34,359 nucleotides of DNA. Source: an uncultured Alphaproteobacteria bacterium (GTDB lineage Bacteria > Pseudomonadota > Alphaproteobacteria > SP197). The stretch covers positions 1 to 34,359 of the forward strand of contig CALIUG010000002.1 of the NCBI GenBank assembly GCA_938048755.1, in the 5' to 3' direction. The translations under genes and the position numbers were made by a program. Shown here piece by piece: positions 23,672-32,030 of the stretch. The notes under the pieces were generated by a model. That model had not been told where the DNA came from, ran no database searches, and saw nothing but the letters and a program-made list of their open reading frames with translations. Position 1 is the first letter of the stretch; the number at the start of each line of letters is the position of its first letter.

Positions 23672-25105
23672 TCAAAGCCCACGCGCTTCGCGTGTGGGAT
23701 GTTTGTCGGCCCAGGGGCGGCGGGCTTCCAGGATGCTGCCCAGGGCCAGGATCACGGGATCGGCATTCCAGGAGCCGATGATCTGAAGCCCTGTGGGCAG
23801 GCCGTCCTCACCGAAGCCCGAGGGCACCGAAAGGGCGGGATGGCCGGTCAGGTTGAAGGGGTACTGATAGGCAGTCCAGCTCTGGCGGGTGATGCCGCAG
23901 GCCTTGCCGTTGATCATGACATCGCTGGTGGCGTCGAACTCTGCATCAAGCGCGGTGCATGCCGTGGTCGGTGACATCAGGACATCGAACCGGGTGAACA
24001 GGCCCTGCACGCGGGCAAAGAGATCGCCGCGCGCCGCCTGGGCTTCGAGCAGGTCCCCGGCACTCCACTGCGCACCCCATTCGGCAAACGCCATGTAGCT
24101 GGGCGTCAGGCGGTCGGCCCATTCCGGCAGCAACGGGGCGACGGCATGGTGGATGGCGCTCTGGTAGAGCACGCGGCCTGCTTCTTCAGCCCAATCGAAG
24201 TCATCGTGGACCGGCTCGATCCGTGCACCCAGCGAAGCATAGAGATCAAGACAGGCTTTCGTGTTGGCCACCACGTCTGGGGCGACCTCGGGGTTGGCCA
24301 TCTTCTCGGCATAACCGATGGTGAGGCCGGAAAGATCATCGCCGGTAAAGCCCGGCTTCTTCACCTTGCCATGGCCAAGCGACCAGGGATCGCTTTCATC
24401 GGGCCCCGACATGACCCGCAGCATCATCGCGGCATCGCCAACGCTGCGCGTCATGGGTCCGGTGAAGGACTGGTTGCCGAAGGGGTCCGAACGTGCCGGG
24501 TGTGGCACCATGCCGCGTGTCGGTTTGAGACCCACGATGCCGCAGGTCGCAGCGGGACCACGGATCGAACCGGCACCATCCGTGCCGACACCCAAAGGCC
24601 CCAGGCCGGCGGCGACGGCGGCAGCGGCGCCGCCGGAACTGCCGCCTGATGTGCGCTCCAGGTTCCAGGGATTGCGCGTGATGCCGGTAAGCAGGGAGTC
24701 GGTGAGACCCTTGTGGCCGAATTCCGGGGTTGTCGTTTTGGCAACGACAATAGCGCCGGCCGCACGCAGACGCCGCACGGCCGGTGCATCCTCGGTCGGG
24801 ACGTCGTTCTCGCAGGTGAGGGAGCCGTTCTTGTTGGGCATGCCCGCGACGGCAACCATGTCCTTGACGGTCACCGGTACACCGTGAAGCGGGCCGGTCT
24901 TCACCCCGGCATCGACGGCAATGTCGGCCACGGCCGCAGCGGCCCTGGCGTCCTCGCGGTTGATCGTGACGCAGGCATTCAGCGTTGCCTGGCTGGCCTC
25001 GATCGCATCGAGAACCGTCGTGACATAATCGACCACGCGAAGTTCGCCTTCGCGGATCCGGCGTCCGGCCTGTTGGGCGGACAGAAACAGAAGTTCATCA
25101 TCCAT
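23672..25105 (-). CDS. Amidase signature family protein
   Basis: About 477 residues from the ATG at 25105; an in-frame TTG at 25141 would add 12. The Ser-cisSer-Lys triad of the amidase signature family is visible. Numbered from the TTG, these are Lys93 in VPVTVKDMV, the cis-serine in SGGSSGGAAAAVAAG (about 169) and the nucleophile Ser192 in GTDGAGSIRGPA. The family hydrolyses amides of many kinds. A GatA role is unlikely because gatB and gatC are absent and TDTGGS is replaced by TDGAGS. No signal peptide is seen. The start region diverges from a membrane-protein gene, 60 nt apart. The last codons abut a repeat element. Substrate unknown. Confidence 0.9.
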   Translation of the reverse strand: MDDELLFLSAQQAGRRIREGELRVVDYVTTVLDAIEASQATLNACVTINREDARAAAAVADIAVDAGVKTGPLHGVPVTVKDMVAVAGMPNKNGSLTCENDVPTEDAPAVRRLRAAGAIVVAKTTTPEFGHKGLTDSLLTGITRNPWNLERTSGGSSGGAAAAVAAGLGPLGVGTDGAGSIRGPAATCGIVGLKPTRGMVPHPARSDPFGNQSFTGPMTRSVGDAAMMLRVMSGPDESDPWSLGHGKVKKPGFTGDDLSGLTIGYAEKMANPEVAPDVVANTKACLDLYASLGARIEPVHDDFDWAEEAGRVLYQSAIHHAVAPLLPEWADRLTPSYMAFAEWGAQWSAGDLLEAQAARGDLFARVQGLFTRFDVLMSPTTACTALDAEFDATSDVMINGKACGITRQSWTAYQYPFNLTGHPALSVPSGFGEDGLPTGLQIIGSWNADPVILALGSILEARRPWADKHPTREARGL

Positions 25106-25165
25106 GGCCGCATTGGGAGGGTGTCTGGACGTCGCCGTCAAGCCGATCCTGCGGGATCATGGGAA

Positions 25166-25762
25166 ATGGTGATCCAACAGGATGGTCTGATCTTCCGCGT
25201 CGGCAAGCGGATGCCGATGGGCGAACGGCCGGTGCGGCTGGTGACAGCGCACAGCCTGTTCCACCGTGTGATCTGGCCGGCCTTCGGGATGTTGTGGATC
25301 ATGCTGGCGCTGGGCCTGGCGTTCGACATGCTGAAGTCTGGCGAGACATGGGGCCTGCTGATGCCGGGTGTCTTTCTGGTTGTCGGCTTCTTCCTTCTGC
25401 TGTTCGGCTTCCGCGCCTTGCTCTGGTCGCACACCGTTACATTGAGCTCCGATGCGGTGCGGGTGGCCGAACGCGGCACGCAGACCGGCAAAGACTGGCA
25501 GGAACCGCTGGCGTCCTATCGCGGCGTTGCGCCGTTCAATGTCGAGGTCAAACGCGAGAACCGCGCGTTTCCCATGCCGACCATCGTGCTTGACCATGAC
25601 GACCCCGCCCTGCGGATCGTGTTATGGAGTTCGCTCTCGTCGAAACGGCGGGACGAGACCTGTCGGGACTATGCGGCATGGCTGGGGCTTCCGGTCGTGG
25701 AAGCGTTGCGCCACAAGCTGCCCGCCGAGGACGATGATCGCGCAGCAGTCCGGCGGGGCTGA
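25166..25762 (+). CDS. Membrane protein with PH-like soluble domain, unknown function
   Basis: The ATG at 25166 gives 198 residues. Two transmembrane helices lie at about 36-56 and 63-82 (MLWIMLALGLAF; FLVVGFFLLLFGF), followed by a soluble domain of about 115 residues. That domain aligns with the middle of the next gene: LASYRGV against LSDYPGV, RIVLWSS against RIVLGSS, and DYAAWLGLP against DYARWLNIP. The two proteins are therefore paralogues. The layout, two helices then a small beta-rich domain, resembles bacterial PH-domain membrane proteins, but I cannot name the family. Translation may be coupled with the next gene, which starts 24 nt after the stop. Other in-frame starts upstream would run into the amidase promoter region. 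Confidence 0.72.
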   Translation: MVIQQDGLIFRVGKRMPMGERPVRLVTAHSLFHRVIWPAFGMLWIMLALGLAFDMLKSGETWGLLMPGVFLVVGFFLLLFGFRALLWSHTVTLSSDAVRVAERGTQTGKDWQEPLASYRGVAPFNVEVKRENRAFPMPTIVLDHDDPALRIVLWSSLSSKRRDETCRDYAAWLGLPVVEALRHKLPAEDDDRAAVRRG

Positions 25763-25786
25763 GCGGGAACACAAGCGAGGAACGTG

Positions 25787-26944
25787 ATGGCAATCTACAG
25801 TCAGGGTTACACCTTCAATCTGGGGAGCCGGGTCGAGACCGGGGCGTTCCCGGTGACCGTGCTGACCAAGGGCAATGCTATCGGCGGCATCTTCATCATG
25901 GTCTTTGCCATCTTCTGGAGTGCCACGGCGTTGTTCATCGGACAGGACATTCTCCAGGAGGAGATGCCTTTCAAGCTGTTGCCTTTCGCCTTCATCATCC
26001 CTGGCGTAGGCCTTGCGTTTTTCGGACTTTACTCGGCCCTGCTGCGCATCGAGACGACGCTGGACGAGCGTCAGGTCACGATCAGGAAACGCACCTGGTT
26101 CACCACACGCACCCAAACGCTGCCGCTTTCGGATTATCCCGGTGTGCTGCGCAAGCGGGTGACCTACAACCGCAACAAACGCACCCATACCGCCTGGATC
26201 GCGGCACTGCCCCATGATGACAAAACCAAACGGATTGTCCTGGGGTCTTCCAGCGATGAGGCTGAAGCGCGCAAGCTGGTTGAGGACTATGCGCGCTGGT
26301 TGAACATCCCCGCGCTGGAATCGACCGTGGATGGTTTCGAAGCACGTGCGCCCGAGGATGTCGACCGCTCGCTCGCCGAACTGGCGGCAGAGGGCAAGGT
26401 CGCCAGCAGCTACCGCGCGGGCAAGGCAGCACCGGCGGAAATCCATGTCGAGACCGGTTCGGACATGATCATCGTCAGCTTTCTGAAGTCGGGCGTTCCC
26501 CGTTGGCTCATCACCATTCTGGTCGGTATGGTCGCGGCGGTGGTCGGGGCCTTTGTCGGGTTCGGCCTGGCAGATGACTCGGTCTATATGGCTGCGGCCA
26601 TGGCCGGCATCGTCATCGCGGTGGTGTTCTTCGGTGTCATCCGCGGCATGAAGACGCGCCGCCAGCTGATCCTGCGCCGCGACCGGGTGCTGATCGCCTC
26701 TCTGGGCAAGGACGGCAAGGAGCCCAAGATCAGCGCCGAACTGATGCTCGATGACATCGAAGGCCTGCGCATCGACCGCGCGCAATTGGGCGGCAACGCT
26801 CTGTGGTTCGATACCGACCGAGGCTCCTTCCCCGCCGGGGACAATAGCCCGCGCGCCGCCCTGGACTACGTCCGCGACCTCGTCATCGCCGCCCTGGCAA
26901 CGGCGGGGGATGGCAGTGCCGGGAAGTCCGGGACAAAGACTTGA
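25787..26944 (+). CDS. Four-helix membrane protein, paralogue of the preceding gene
   Basis: A 385-residue protein with helices at about 32-52 and 64-84, a soluble domain (about 88-180) homologous to that of the gene upstream, a linker, a second helix pair at about 240-260 and 266-286, and a C-terminal soluble domain of about 95 residues. The helix-pair-plus-domain layout thus appears twice, as if the gene were a duplicated version of its neighbour. The ATG at 25787 follows GAGGA. The stop TGA overlaps the TTG start of the next gene (TTGA), which suggests translational coupling across a three-gene operon. No enzymatic motif is visible; function unknown. Confidence 0.78.
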   Translation: MAIYSQGYTFNLGSRVETGAFPVTVLTKGNAIGGIFIMVFAIFWSATALFIGQDILQEEMPFKLLPFAFIIPGVGLAFFGLYSALLRIETTLDERQVTIRKRTWFTTRTQTLPLSDYPGVLRKRVTYNRNKRTHTAWIAALPHDDKTKRIVLGSSSDEAEARKLVEDYARWLNIPALESTVDGFEARAPEDVDRSLAELAAEGKVASSYRAGKAAPAEIHVETGSDMIIVSFLKSGVPRWLITILVGMVAAVVGAFVGFGLADDSVYMAAAMAGIVIAVVFFGVIRGMKTRRQLILRRDRVLIASLGKDGKEPKISAELMLDDIEGLRIDRAQLGGNALWFDTDRGSFPAGDNSPRAALDYVRDLVIAALATAGDGSAGKSGTKT

Positions 26945-27726
26945 GCGAAATCGCGCCCGAAATCGTCCGGGCCTTCGGGTATCCGTTTGATCCGCCGGAT
27001 CATGGGTTTCTGTTCGCGGCTGGGCGCGGTCTGCGGTTCGTCGCGGATGGTGCCGATCCGCTCGATGATGCGGTGGTTGACCTGGACGGCACGTCAGTGT
27101 CGGCAGGCGAAGCGTTGCGGTGTCTGGGTGCGCAGCCGGGTGGGACCGAGAGACGCACAGCGGTGGTAGGGTATGGCTCGAATGCCTCACCACAACGGCT
27201 GCTGGAAAAGTACGGCGATGGTCCCGACAGCGTGATCCCCGTGCTGCGTTGCCGCCTGCATGATCATGATGTCGTTTATGCCACCCACATCGCGACCTAT
27301 GGCTCGGTGCCTGCCGGGCTCTACGCCAGTCCGGGCACAGTGGCGCATGTCTCGGTCTCGTTCCTGACTGATCGGCAGCTCGAGATCATGCATGTCTCCG
27401 AAGGCGAGAATTACCACTTCGCGGTGCTGCTGGGTGCGCTGGATGTCGATGGCGTCGGTGCGGTGGAAGGGGCCGCGGCCTATATCACCACCCACGGCGT
27501 TTACGGGTTTGGCGGTGCCCCGGTGGCGCTGGCCAGGGTTCGTGCCGACCAGCGATGTTTTGCCGCGCGTGAGCAGGCCGACATGCTCGAAGAACTCTGC
27601 TGCCATCTGGGCGAGGGCGCCGGGCTGCACGAGTTCATCCTGCGGGCGGTGCGTGACGATGACCATCGCAAGGCGCTGGTCCTGAAGATGCGCAAGAACG
27701 CCGTCCGGCACGCCGAGACAGGCTGA
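26941..27726 (+). CDS. Gamma-glutamylcyclotransferase-fold (GGCT-like) protein
   Basis: A 261-residue protein starting at a TTG that shares bases with the previous stop codon. The GGCT-fold signature VVGYGSNAS is at about 75-83, and a candidate catalytic glutamate lies in MHVSEGENYHF (about 150-160), equivalent to the EG...Y segment of GGCT enzymes. GGCT-fold proteins release 5-oxoproline from gamma-glutamyl compounds, but many relatives have other or unknown reactions. The first 70 residues are an extension without a recognisable domain. The link to the membrane proteins upstream is unexplained. The gene is followed by a block of hairpin repeats. Family assignment is moderate, enzymatic activity uncertain. 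Confidence 0.72.
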   Translation: MSEIAPEIVRAFGYPFDPPDHGFLFAAGRGLRFVADGADPLDDAVVDLDGTSVSAGEALRCLGAQPGGTERRTAVVGYGSNASPQRLLEKYGDGPDSVIPVLRCRLHDHDVVYATHIATYGSVPAGLYASPGTVAHVSVSFLTDRQLEIMHVSEGENYHFAVLLGALDVDGVGAVEGAAAYITTHGVYGFGGAPVALARVRADQRCFAAREQADMLEELCCHLGEGAGLHEFILRAVRDDDHRKALVLKMRKNAVRHAETG

Positions 27727-27741
27727 CACCTAACCTCCTAT

Positions 27742-28227
27742 TTGTCGTCCTCCGGCTTGACCGGAGGACCCATGCTGTTGCGTTCCGGCATATGCCCATG
27801 ACGATGGGATGCGTGATGGAGAGGTCCGTGCATGGATCCCCGATCAGGTCGGGGATGACAATGTGGGTTGAGAGTGCGGTACAGCACGATGGGCAGCAGC
27901 GGGTGCGTGCATGTGTTTCTGTGCCTTGATGAGGCGCGGAGTTCTCCTCTCCCACTTGTCGTCCTTCGGCTTGACCGGAGGACCCATGCTGTGACGCCCC
28001 GGCACGCGCCCATGACGATGGGTGGCGTGGTGGAGAAGTCCATGCATGGATCCCCGATCAAGTCGGGGATGGCAATGTAGGTTGAGAGTGAAGCGCAGCA
28101 CGATGGGCAGGAGCGGGTGTTTCGGTAAGCCCAAGCGGACTGAGACTTCCTCTCCCACTTGTCGTCCTCCGGCTTGACCGGAGGACCCATGTTGCGGCTT
28201 CCCCGCATGCGCCCATGACAAGGATGG
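27742..28227. repeat. Tandem direct repeats of about 205-215 nt with paired hairpins
   Basis: Three head-to-tail units begin at 27742, 27956 and 28159; the third is cut off at the 3' end of ubiA. Each unit starts with a hairpin (GTCCTCCGG, loop CTTGA, CCGGAGGAC in the first) and the two full units contain a second (ATCCCCGA ... TCGGGGAT). The rest is well conserved, with single-base differences that indicate age. Antisense frames across the block repeat with the unit and are not genes. An inverted, diverged copy occurs at 34071-34224. The block fills the whole gap between the GGCT-like gene and ubiA and may terminate transcripts from both sides. Confidence 0.85.
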
Positions 28228-28230
28228 GTT

Positions 28231-29151
28231 TCAGCCGTTCAGCATCTGGCCCAGCACGATGGCCAGGAACACGAGCAGGCCCACCTGTCCGTTGGAGACA
28301 AAGCGCTTCATGCAGGAGGCCGGTGTATCCATCTCCAGGGTCGTGACCTGCCAGATGAAGTGCAGAGCCGTTGGCAAAAGCGCGGCAAGGAAGATCCAAT
28401 GGAGGTCCGCCAGAAGTCCGGCGGCGGCGAGACCGGTTATGAAGAGGCCATAGAACAGCCCGACCAGCGGTTTGGTACGTTTGCCGAAGGCCAGGGCCGT
28501 CGATTTGACGCTGATGGCGATGTCGTCGGTCTTGTCCTGGTGGGCATAGATCGTGTCGTAGCCGATGGTCCAGCAGACGCAGCCGGCATACAGCACCAGG
28601 GGGGCAAGGCTCAGTTCACCCTGCACCGCGGCCCAGCCGACCAGAGCGCCCCAGTTGAAGGTGAGACCCAGAAAGAGCTGGGGCCAATAGGTGATGCGCT
28701 TCATGAAGGGATAGAGCGCAACCAGTCCCAGAGATGCCGCGCCTACAAGAATGGCGGCGCGGTCGAGCTGCACCAGCACCAGCAATCCTGTCGCCAGAAG
28801 CAGGGCGAGGAAAATGAGGGCGCCCAGGAGGGAAATCTGGCCACTGGCCAGCGGACGACTCCTGGTGCGTTCGACCCGGGCATCGAAGTCCCGGTCCATG
28901 ATGTCGTTGATGACGCAGCCCGCCGGACGCATGACCGCTGCACCGATGAAAAACAGGATGAGCAGGAACGGCGAGGGCCATTCCGGACTGGCCAGAGCGG
29001 TGGACCACCAGCATGGCCACATCAGCAACCAGACTCCGATCGGCCGGTCGGCGCGCGCCAGTTTCAGCCAGGGCCGTGTCAGGCGTGGCGCCAGGGTGTC
29101 GACCCAGGTGGACGCGGGGGGCTGGGGTGCGCTATCGCTGGTCGTGGTCAT
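28231..29151 (-). CDS. ubiA: 4-hydroxybenzoate polyprenyltransferase
   Basis: A 306-residue integral membrane prenyltransferase. The two aspartate-rich magnesium/diphosphate motifs are NDIMDRDFDARVERTRSRPL and YDTIYAHQDKTDD, separated by about 110 residues as in the UbiA family, and hydrophobic helices fill the remainder. It attaches the polyprenyl tail to 4-hydroxybenzoate, the committed step of ubiquinone synthesis, upstream of UbiD (also in this window). The ATG at 29151 gives a family-typical length; the open frame extends further but overlaps rsmE on the other strand. Its start codon is only 18 nt from that of the divergent rsmE. Confidence 0.95.
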   Translation of the reverse strand: MTTTSDSAPQPPASTWVDTLAPRLTRPWLKLARADRPIGVWLLMWPCWWSTALASPEWPSPFLLILFFIGAAVMRPAGCVINDIMDRDFDARVERTRSRPLASGQISLLGALIFLALLLATGLLVLVQLDRAAILVGAASLGLVALYPFMKRITYWPQLFLGLTFNWGALVGWAAVQGELSLAPLVLYAGCVCWTIGYDTIYAHQDKTDDIAISVKSTALAFGKRTKPLVGLFYGLFITGLAAAGLLADLHWIFLAALLPTALHFIWQVTTLEMDTPASCMKRFVSNGQVGLLVFLAIVLGQMLNG

Positions 29152-29169
29152 TTGAGGTCTTTGCAATCC

Positions 29170-29916
29170 ATGCGCCGGGATGGGCGGCCTGTGCCGCGTC
29201 TTTTTGTCGATTCTCCCCTGGGCCCGGACCAGTCCGTGGCGCTTGGGGCAAACCAGCACCATTACGTCGCACGGGTCATGCGTCTGGGGCAAGGCGATGG
29301 CGTGCGCCTGTTCAACGGACGCGATGGTGAATGGCTTGCCTTGCTCGATGGAGCCCAAGCGGTGTGCAGCGAACGGTTAAAGGTACAGCCTGCGGGAAAC
29401 GGGCCCTGGCTGTTGTTTGCGCCACCCAAACGCGACCGGCTGCGCTTTCTGGTCGAGAAGGCAACGGAACTGGGAGTTGGGCGCTTGATGCCCGTGACGA
29501 CCGAACGCACCGAGCCGCCCGTCGTCAAGACCGGGAAGATGCGCGACTGGGTACAGGAAGCCGCCGAACAGTGTGGGCGCTGTGATCTTCCCGAATGCGC
29601 TGAACAGACCTCTTTGCAGGACGTTCTGGAGACCTGGCCGGACGACCGGTCGCTCCTTCTGTGCGACGAGACCGGCGCTGGAAAGCCCCTGGATCAGGCG
29701 ATGGCAGCGCCCATGGCGTTCCTGGTCGGCCCTGAGGGCGGTTTTACGCCACAGGAATTTGATCGGCTGCGCGGCCACGAAATGGTTGTGCCGGTATCCC
29801 TTGGGTCCCATATCCTGCGCATCGAGACCGCCTGCCTTGCAGCGCTTGCCTCTTGGCATTTGCGATCATCGGGGGCTAGTGTCGAAGATACTTCGCGCGG
29901 GGCCCCGACCTCGTAG
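29170..29916 (+). CDS. rsmE: 16S rRNA (uracil-1498-N3) methyltransferase
   Basis: A SPOUT-superfamily methyltransferase of 248 residues from the ATG, or 241 from a GTG at 29191. The GTG, preceded by a GGGATGGGCGG stretch, gives the family's usual PRLFVD opening and may be the true start. The N-terminal PUA-like part carries HHYVARVMRLGQGD and FNGRDGEW. The knot that binds S-adenosylmethionine shows FLVGPEGGFTPQEFD and LGSHILRIETAC. It methylates U1498 of 16S rRNA in the assembled 30S subunit. It is followed after 27 nt by gshA, an association seen in other alphaproteobacteria. Confidence 0.95.
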   Translation: MRRDGRPVPRLFVDSPLGPDQSVALGANQHHYVARVMRLGQGDGVRLFNGRDGEWLALLDGAQAVCSERLKVQPAGNGPWLLFAPPKRDRLRFLVEKATELGVGRLMPVTTERTEPPVVKTGKMRDWVQEAAEQCGRCDLPECAEQTSLQDVLETWPDDRSLLLCDETGAGKPLDQAMAAPMAFLVGPEGGFTPQEFDRLRGHEMVVPVSLGSHILRIETACLAALASWHLRSSGASVEDTSRGAPTS

Positions 29917-29943
29917 ATCGTCCACGGTAAGGGGGCAGCAGCC

Positions 29944-31305
29944 GTGTCCATTCCATCTGCACAGAATACCACGCCGCTGACCGACAAGGCTCAGTTGATC
30001 GAACGCCTGGAATCGGGCTGCAAGCCCAAGGAAAACTGGCTGATCGGCACGGAGCATGAAAAGTTCTGTTACGACGCCGCGACCTGCAAGCCGCTGACCT
30101 ATGAAGGCCCCAACGGCATTCGCGCGATTCTGACAGAACTGCAGCGATTCGGCTGGGAGCCGATGAACGAGGGCGAGAATGTCATCGGACTCTCCAAGTC
30201 CGGTCAGCATGTCTCCCTGGAGCCCGGCGGCCAGCTTGAGCTTTCCGGCGCGCCACTGAAGAACCTGCACGAGACCTGCCGCGAGACGAACGCGCATCTG
30301 GATCAGTGCAAGGAAATTGCCGAAGAGCTGGGCATCATCTTTGTCGGGCTGGGTTTCCGTCCGCGCGAGACACGCGAGGATGTGCCCTGGATGCCCAAGG
30401 GCCGCTACAAGATCATGCGGGAATACATGCCCAAGGTGGGCACCATGGGTCTCGACATGATGCTGCGGACCTGCACCATCCAGGCCAACCTGGATTTCGG
30501 GTCGGAAGCCGACATGGTGCAGAAGTTCCGCGTCGGCCAGGCGCTGCAGTCGGTCACAACGGCCCTGTTCGCCAATTCGCCGTTCACCGAGAACAAACCC
30601 AACGGTTACCTTTCCAAACGCGCCCATGTCTGGACCGATGTCGACAACGATCGCAGCGGTCTGCTGAAGTTCGTCATCGAGGACGGCTTCGGGTTCGAGC
30701 GTTATGTCGATTACGCGCTGGATGTGCCGATGTATTTCGTCATGCGCGACGGCAAGTACATCGATGCCTCGGGCATGTCGTTCCGCGATTTCCTGAACGG
30801 CAAGCTGCCGGCCCTGCCGGGTGAGATTCCAACCGTGACCGATTGGGAAGATCACCTGACCACACTGTTCCCCGATGTGCGCATCAAACGTTACATGGAA
30901 GTCCGCGGCGCAGACGGTGCCGGCTGGCGGCGCATCTGTGCGCTGCCGGGCCTGTGGACCGGGCTGTTCTATGAGCAGACTGCGCTCGATGCCGCCTGGG
31001 ATCTGGTCAAGGACTGGACCTGGGAAGAACAGGTCGCGATGAAGGAAGACATTCCGGCCCTGGGGCTGAAGACGCCGTTCCGCGACGGCACCGTGCAGGA
31101 TGTCGCCAAGGAGATGCTGGCGATCTCGGCCGAGGGTCTGAGCCTGCGCCGCATCTATGACGGCAGCCTGGACGAGGTCCATTTCCTGGACGCCCTGATG
31201 GAAATCGCGATTTCGGGCCGCACGCCCGCCGAGGACCTCCTGGACCGCTACGAAAACGCCTGGAAGGGCGATATCGACAAGGTGTTTGTCGACTACGCGT
31301 TCTAG
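29944..31305 (+). CDS. gshA: Glutamate-cysteine ligase, plant/alphaproteobacterial type
   Basis: A 453-residue enzyme joining glutamate and cysteine with ATP, the first step of glutathione synthesis. It belongs to the plant-type class found in alphaproteobacteria, not the E. coli type. Conserved stretches include [10 protein letters not shown] near the N-terminus, [32 protein letters not shown] and [11 protein letters not shown]. The GTG start is preceded by AAGGGGG with 8 nt spacing. It lies in a close run with rsmE (27 nt before) and a methyltransferase (8 nt after). Glutathione synthetase (gshB) is not in the window. Confidence 0.95.
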   Translation: MSIPSAQNTTPLTDKAQLIERLESGCKPKENWLIGTEHEKFCYDAATCKPLTYEGPNGIRAILTELQRFGWEPMNEGENVIGLSKSGQHVSLEPGGQLELSGAPLKNLHETCRETNAHLDQCKEIAEELGIIFVGLGFRPRETREDVPWMPKGRYKIMREYMPKVGTMGLDMMLRTCTIQANLDFGSEADMVQKFRVGQALQSVTTALFANSPFTENKPNGYLSKRAHVWTDVDNDRSGLLKFVIEDGFGFERYVDYALDVPMYFVMRDGKYIDASGMSFRDFLNGKLPALPGEIPTVTDWEDHLTTLFPDVRIKRYMEVRGADGAGWRRICALPGLWTGLFYEQTALDAAWDLVKDWTWEEQVAMKEDIPALGLKTPFRDGTVQDVAKEMLAISAEGLSLRRIYDGSLDEVHFLDALMEIAISGRTPAEDLLDRYENAWKGDIDKVFVDYAF

Positions 31306-31313
31306 CCGCCGGC

Positions 31314-32012
31314 ATGGATGACCAGCGACGTCCGCCTGTTCTGGCGCACCAGCGTTTTGCGGCGTCACGGCAATCGTTCAAGGGTCTTTCTCTCAAGGAA
31401 CGGTTCGAGCGTATCCACGCAACCAACCTGTGGGGTGCAAGCGAATCGGTTTCCGGGTTGGGGTCCGAGCCCGACGCAATCGTGTCGCTCCGTTCTGAAC
31501 TGTCGGCCCTGCTGAAGGAGCTGGATGCACGCTCTCTGCTGGATGCACCCTGCGGAGATGCTTCCTGGATTCACGGCATGGGCCTCGATCTTGCGTACCA
31601 TGGGGTCGATATCGTCCCGGACCTGGTGGCCGACCTCCAGCAACGGTCAGGAGCCGGCGAACTCCCGGGGATCTATGGGCTTGCCGACCTTACCTGCAAT
31701 GATCTGCCCCGTTGTGACGTCATCCTGTGCCGCGACTGTCTGGTGCACCTGTCGTTTGCCCATATCGCACGTGCCGTGTCGAACATGGCGCGCTCTGGGG
31801 CGATATGGCTGATCACCACGACCTTCACGGACTGGAACGACAACACCGATTGCGAAGATGGCGACTGGCGTGCGCTCAACCTTCAGGCAGCGCCCTTTTT
31901 CTGGCCCCGGCCGGAAGCCCTGATCAACGAGGATTGCCGTGAAGGCGATGGCGGGTGGGCAGACAAGAGTCTTGGCCTCTGGCGTCTTCGTGACCTTCCC
32001 ATCGCGGACTGA
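31314..32012 (+). CDS. Class I SAM-dependent methyltransferase, unknown substrate
   Basis: A 232-residue protein with a Rossmann-fold methyltransferase core. Motif I is SLLDAPCGDASW (about 74-85), the acidic end of strand 2 is GVDIVPDLV, and the CRDCLVHLSF stretch fits motif IV and the following helix. The N-terminal NLWGASESVSGLGSE resembles a family often found next to glycan and fucosyl-type genes, though none is present here. The ATG is 8 nt after the gshA stop, so it is probably translated as part of that operon. The substrate cannot be inferred; a small molecule or glycan is more likely than RNA given the motif IV region. Confidence 0.82.
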   Translation: MDDQRRPPVLAHQRFAASRQSFKGLSLKERFERIHATNLWGASESVSGLGSEPDAIVSLRSELSALLKELDARSLLDAPCGDASWIHGMGLDLAYHGVDIVPDLVADLQQRSGAGELPGIYGLADLTCNDLPRCDVILCRDCLVHLSFAHIARAVSNMARSGAIWLITTTFTDWNDNTDCEDGDWRALNLQAAPFFWPRPEALINEDCREGDGGWADKSLGLWRLRDLPIAD

Positions 32013-32030
32013 CTGCATTCTGGAGTTGTC

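Noticed and set aside
23672-25105. GatA subunit of the glutamyl-tRNA amidotransferase
   Set aside because: No gatB or gatC is present, and the TDTGGS motif is changed to TDGAGS; a general amidase is the safer call.
27635-28221. Several short antisense frames with similar protein sequences (an apparent small gene family)
   Set aside because: Their similarity comes from the direct DNA repeats they cross. They contain the hairpin sequences and have no starts with ribosome-binding sites.
27742-28227. Possible CRISPR array
   Set aside because: Units are about 205-215 nt and conserved throughout, not short repeats with unique spacers, and no cas gene is nearby.
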